DNA from: Lawsonibacter sp.
Lineage (GTDB): Bacteria; Bacillota; Clostridia; Oscillospirales; Oscillospiraceae
Assembly: GCA_022798855.1 (NCBI GenBank)
Contig: JAAWNI010000003.1
Coordinates: forward strand, 1 to 39,484
Length of the DNA: 39,484 nt
Direction: 5' to 3'
The notes below the pieces were generated by a model. That model did not search any database, was not told the origin of the DNA, and saw only the letters and a list, made by a program, of their open reading frames with translations. Positions 36,507 to 39,484 of this stretch are shown piece after piece (position 1 is the stretch's first letter; each line of letters begins with the position of its first letter). The translations under genes were made by a program, and so were the position numbers.

Positions 36507-37601
36507 ATGCCTACCCTGCCTTCCAACCGCAAAGTCCGCGTCCTTGTCGTAGACGACTCCATTTTGGCCCGCACCATGATCTCCAAGGGGCTGTCCACCT
36601 CCCCCCAGATCGAGGTGGTGGCCACCGCCTTCAACGCGAAGGACGCCATGGCCAAGGTGGAACAATTCAAGCCCGATGTGATCACCTCCGACGTGGAGAT
36701 GCCCGGCATGAGCGGAATCGACTTTTTAAAGCAGCTTCTGCCCATCCACCCCATCCCCGTCATCCTGGTGTCCTCCCTGGACCTGCGGGTGTTCGACGCC
36801 CTGTCCGCCGGCGCGGTGGACTTTGTGCGCAAGCCGGAGCCCGGCAAGAATGACGCCTTTATCCACGCCCTGATCGGCAAGGTTATCACCGCCAAGGGCG
36901 CCCACGTGCGCCCCCGGCCCGGCATCGCCACCCCGCCCGCCGCCCCCAAGGCCGGCGGACTGGTCCGCCCCGCCCCTGTGGGCGGCATGCCCGGTACGCC
37001 GCCCCTCCTGGGCAACCGCCCCATCCTGGACAATGTGATCATCGCCCTGGGCGCTTCCACCGGCGGAACGGAGGCCACCCTGGAGGTGATGAAGCGCCTG
37101 CCCGCCGACATCCCCGGCATGCTCATCGTCCAGCACATGCCCGTGGGCTTTACCCAGATGTACGCCGACCGGCTCAACCGCCTGTGTCAGATGGAGGTGC
37201 GGGAGGCCAAAAGCGGCGACGAGATCCACCGGGGCCTGGCCCTCCTCGCCCCCGCCGACTTCCAGATGCGGGTGGTCCGGATAGGCGCCAAATATACTGT
37301 CTCCTGCCTGCCCGGGGAGAAGGTCAGCGGCCACCGGCCCTCGGTGGACGCCATGTTTCTGTCCGTGGCGGAGCAGGCCAAGTGCAAGACCGTGGGCATC
37401 ATCATGACCGGCATGGGCCGGGACGGCGCCGACGGCCTTCTCCAGATGCGCAAGGCGGGGGCCTACACCATCGGCCAGGACAAGGAGTCCTGCGTGGTCT
37501 ACGGCATGCCCATGGAGGCCTACAACATCGGCGCTGTCCAGATCCAGGGCTCCTGCGAGGATATCGCCGGCATCCTGCTGCGCCACCTGCAAAAGCTGTA
37601 A
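36507..37601 (+). CDS. cheB: Protein-glutamate methylesterase CheB
   Basis: Receiver domain VLVVDDSILARTMI...SDVEMPGMSGIDFLKQ; esterase ALGASTGGTEATLEVMKRLP, IMTGMGRDGADGL. Confidence 0.96.
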   Translation: MPTLPSNRKVRVLVVDDSILARTMISKGLSTSPQIEVVATAFNAKDAMAKVEQFKPDVITSDVEMPGMSGIDFLKQLLPIHPIPVILVSSLDLRVFDALSAGAVDFVRKPEPGKNDAFIHALIGKVITAKGAHVRPRPGIATPPAAPKAGGLVRPAPVGGMPGTPPLLGNRPILDNVIIALGASTGGTEATLEVMKRLPADIPGMLIVQHMPVGFTQMYADRLNRLCQMEVREAKSGDEIHRGLALLAPADFQMRVVRIGAKYTVSCLPGEKVSGHRPSVDAMFLSVAEQAKCKTVGIIMTGMGRDGADGLLQMRKAGAYTIGQDKESCVVYGMPMEAYNIGAVQIQGSCEDIAGILLRHLQKL

Positions 37602-37654
37602 TGAAAAACCGGGGCCTTCGGCCCCTTGCCCCTTACATATCGTGGAAAGCCAAG

Positions 37655-37683
37655 GGCGGGAATCGAAAGGTTCCCGCCTTTTC
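37655..37683 (+). terminator. Intrinsic terminator after cheB
   Basis: ggcgggaa tcgaaagg ttcccgcc tttt. Confidence 0.72.
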
Positions 37684-37689
37684 AGTCTG

Positions 37690-37837
37690 TCAAAAAAGCC
37701 CCCCTCCTGGAGGGGGGTGGCACGGCGAAAGCCGTGACGGGGGGGAGTTTTGCGGAGAAAAGTTGTATAAAAACACTGTTTTACTCCCTCAGTCACCGCC
37801 TGCGGCGGTGCCAGCTCCCTCAAAGAGGGAGCCGACA
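37690..37837. repeat. REP/BIME-like inverted pair
   Basis: agcccccctcctggaggggggtggcacggcgaaagccgtgacggggg ... ccctcagtcaccgcctgcggcggtgccagctccctcaaagagggagc. Confidence 0.8.
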
Positions 37838-37863
37838 ACAGCGTGTTTTTCAGCAAACCGCAC

Positions 37864-37894
37864 GGGCGGGAATCTGAGGATTCCCGCCCTTTTT
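37864..37894 (+). terminator. Second intrinsic terminator upstream of spoIIIAA
   Basis: gggcgggaatc tgag gattcccgccc ttttt. Confidence 0.78.
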
Positions 37895-37966
37895 CCTCCC
37901 CTCGAAAAACCCGGTCATATCCCCCGGCTTGTCCTCATAGAATGGGACAAAGGCTGGTGAAGGACA

Positions 37967-38878
37967 ATGACACAAATGACATCTGTACAGGCCTGCCAAC
38001 AGGCCCTGGGGGTCCTGCCCCCCCGGCTGCGGCAGGAGGCCCTCGCCCTCCCCCAGGAGGCCCTGGCCCGGGCGGAGGAATTCCGTCTCCGGGCGGGCTG
38101 GCCCATGTCGGTGGTGCTCGGGGAGCGGGAGCGGTTTCTCAACGGCCCGCCGGTGGAGGGCGGAGAGCTGGAGCGGCTGGTGGAGATCGCCAGCCAGGCG
38201 TCCCTCCATGCGGTGCTGGACCAGCTCCGGCGGGGCTACCTCACCGTGGCCGGGGGGCACCGCCTGGGGCTGTGCGGCACCGCCGTCCTCCAGGGAGGGG
38301 GCATCCACGCCCTGCGCGGGTTCTCCTCTGCCAACCTCCGGGTGGCCCGGCAGGTGGAGGGGGCGGCCGCCCCGGTTTTGGACAGCCTGTGCCCCGGCGG
38401 GCGGCTGGCCAGCACGCTGATCCTGGCCCCCCCTGGCATGGGGAAGACCACCCTCCTCCGGGACCTGATCCGGCTGGTGTCCGAGGGGGAGGGGTGCGCC
38501 CCCCTGCGGGTGTCTCTGGCCGACGAGCGGGGGGAGGTGGCCGCCATGTACAACGGCAGGCCCCAGCTGGAGGTGGGCCGACGCACCGACGTGGTGGAGG
38601 GCTGCCCCAAGGCCCAGGGGCTGATGCTCCTCCTCCGGGGGATGAACCCCCAGGTGCTGGCGGTGGACGAGGTCACGGCCCCGGAGGACGTCCAGGCCCT
38701 GACCACGGCGGTGGGCTGCGGCGCCACCCTTCTGGCCACCGCCCACGGGAGCGAGCTGGCAGACCTGGAGCGCCGGCCGGTGTACCGCCCCCTGCTGAAG
38801 GAGGGGCTGTTTCGATTTCTGGTCCGCATCCGCCGGGAGGACGGCGGGCGCGTCTATACAGTGGAGGAGCTGAGGTAG
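37967..38878 (+). CDS. spoIIIAA: Stage III sporulation ATPase SpoIIIAA
   Basis: Walker A APPGMGKTTLLRDLIR; SLADERGEVAAMYNG; RTDVVEGCPKAQGLMLLLRGMNPQVLAVDEVTAPEDVQAL. Confidence 0.95.
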   Translation: MTQMTSVQACQQALGVLPPRLRQEALALPQEALARAEEFRLRAGWPMSVVLGERERFLNGPPVEGGELERLVEIASQASLHAVLDQLRRGYLTVAGGHRLGLCGTAVLQGGGIHALRGFSSANLRVARQVEGAAAPVLDSLCPGGRLASTLILAPPGMGKTTLLRDLIRLVSEGEGCAPLRVSLADERGEVAAMYNGRPQLEVGRRTDVVEGCPKAQGLMLLLRGMNPQVLAVDEVTAPEDVQALTTAVGCGATLLATAHGSELADLERRPVYRPLLKEGLFRFLVRIRREDGGRVYTVEELR

Positions 38879-39388
38879 ATGATCCGTCTCATTGGCGCGG
38901 CCCTTGTGGCGGCAGGCGCGGGCTGGCTGGGCTTTCAGGCCGCCGGGAGCCTGCGCCGCCGGGTGGGGGCCATCCGGCAGATGGCCGAGGGGCTGTCCCT
39001 GCTGGAACGGGAGCTGGAGCTGAACGCCGCCCCCCTCCCCCAGCTGATGGCCCTGGGGGCCGCTCAGGGGGAGGGGCCGGCCAGGGAGCTGTTTCAGGGC
39101 TGCCTCCAGGGGCTGGACCGGCTGGACCGGGAGGACTTCCCCAGCCTCTGGCGGCGTCTGGCAGCCCAGCGCCAGGAGCTGGGCCCGGAGGGACAGGCCC
39201 TCCTCCTCCCCCTGGGCGGCGTCCTGGGCCGCTGCGCCGGCCAGCGGCAGCTGGAGCGGCTGTCCGCCGCCCGCCGGGCCCTGGAGGAGCTGGCCGGCCG
39301 CCTGGAGGAGGACAGCCGCCGCCAGGGCCGGGTGTATCAGGTCCTGGGCCTGTCCGGCGGGGCGTTTTTGGTGATTTTGCTGCTGTAA
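38879..39388 (+). CDS. spoIIIAB: Stage III sporulation protein SpoIIIAB
   Basis: 169 aa directly after spoIIIAA; MIRLIGAALVAAGAGWLGFQAAGSLRRRVGAIRQMAEGLSLLERELELNAAPLPQLM. Confidence 0.92.
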   Translation: MIRLIGAALVAAGAGWLGFQAAGSLRRRVGAIRQMAEGLSLLERELELNAAPLPQLMALGAAQGEGPARELFQGCLQGLDRLDREDFPSLWRRLAAQRQELGPEGQALLLPLGGVLGRCAGQRQLERLSAARRALEELAGRLEEDSRRQGRVYQVLGLSGGAFLVILLL

Positions 39389-39484
39389 GAGCCTGTTTAA
39401 TATCTCAAGGTATGCCGAATGACAAGGAATTTTGCCGTCAGACAAGGCAAATTTTCGCAGGAATACTGGATGTATTGCAAGAAA
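39386..39484. repeat. MITE-like palindrome, copy C (truncated by window end)
   Basis: taagagcctgtttaatatctcaa resembles copy A left end (tagaacctgtattcacaatctcaa); acaaggcaaattttcgcaggaatactggatgtattgcaag matches the reverse complement of the copy A/B core. Confidence 0.75.

Overview
GC-rich chromosomal window, probably from a spore-forming Clostridia/Oscillospiraceae-type bacterium (taxonomy inferred from gene content only). From left to right it contains: (1) a leftward glycogen operon glgB-glgC-glgD-glgA (glgA cut by the window start) with a clear sigmaA-type promoter, where GlgB carries a histone-H1-like Lys/Ala/Pro tail; (2) a leftward D-Ala-D-Ala carboxypeptidase; (3) a rightward ~13.5 kb block (about 7312-20822) of 18 phage structural/packaging genes in PBSX (xtmA-xtmB-xkdE...xkdU) order. 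This block has no integrase, repressor, replication, lysis or fibre genes, and a 203-aa Pro-rich ORF sits where the giant tape-measure gene should be. All five of its larger intergenic gaps are occupied by palindromic repeats of families that mostly also occur elsewhere in the window. This looks like a long-resident, possibly domesticated particle (gene-transfer-agent-like or tailocin-like); (4) two very large leftward SLH-domain surface proteins downstream of PilZ, FlhB-C-terminal-like and FliK-like genes; (5) a divergent rightward cheA-cheW-cheR-cheB cluster with overlapping sigmaA-like and sigmaD/sigma28-like promoter motifs; (6) spoIIIAA-spoIIIAB. A MITE-like, near-fully palindromic ~160 bp element occurs three times (8857-9022, 19016-19182, 39386-end). 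Its core is conserved and its arms differ between copies but still pair, including a compensatory base-pair change. All assignments come from reading the ORF translations and the DNA; no database search was run.
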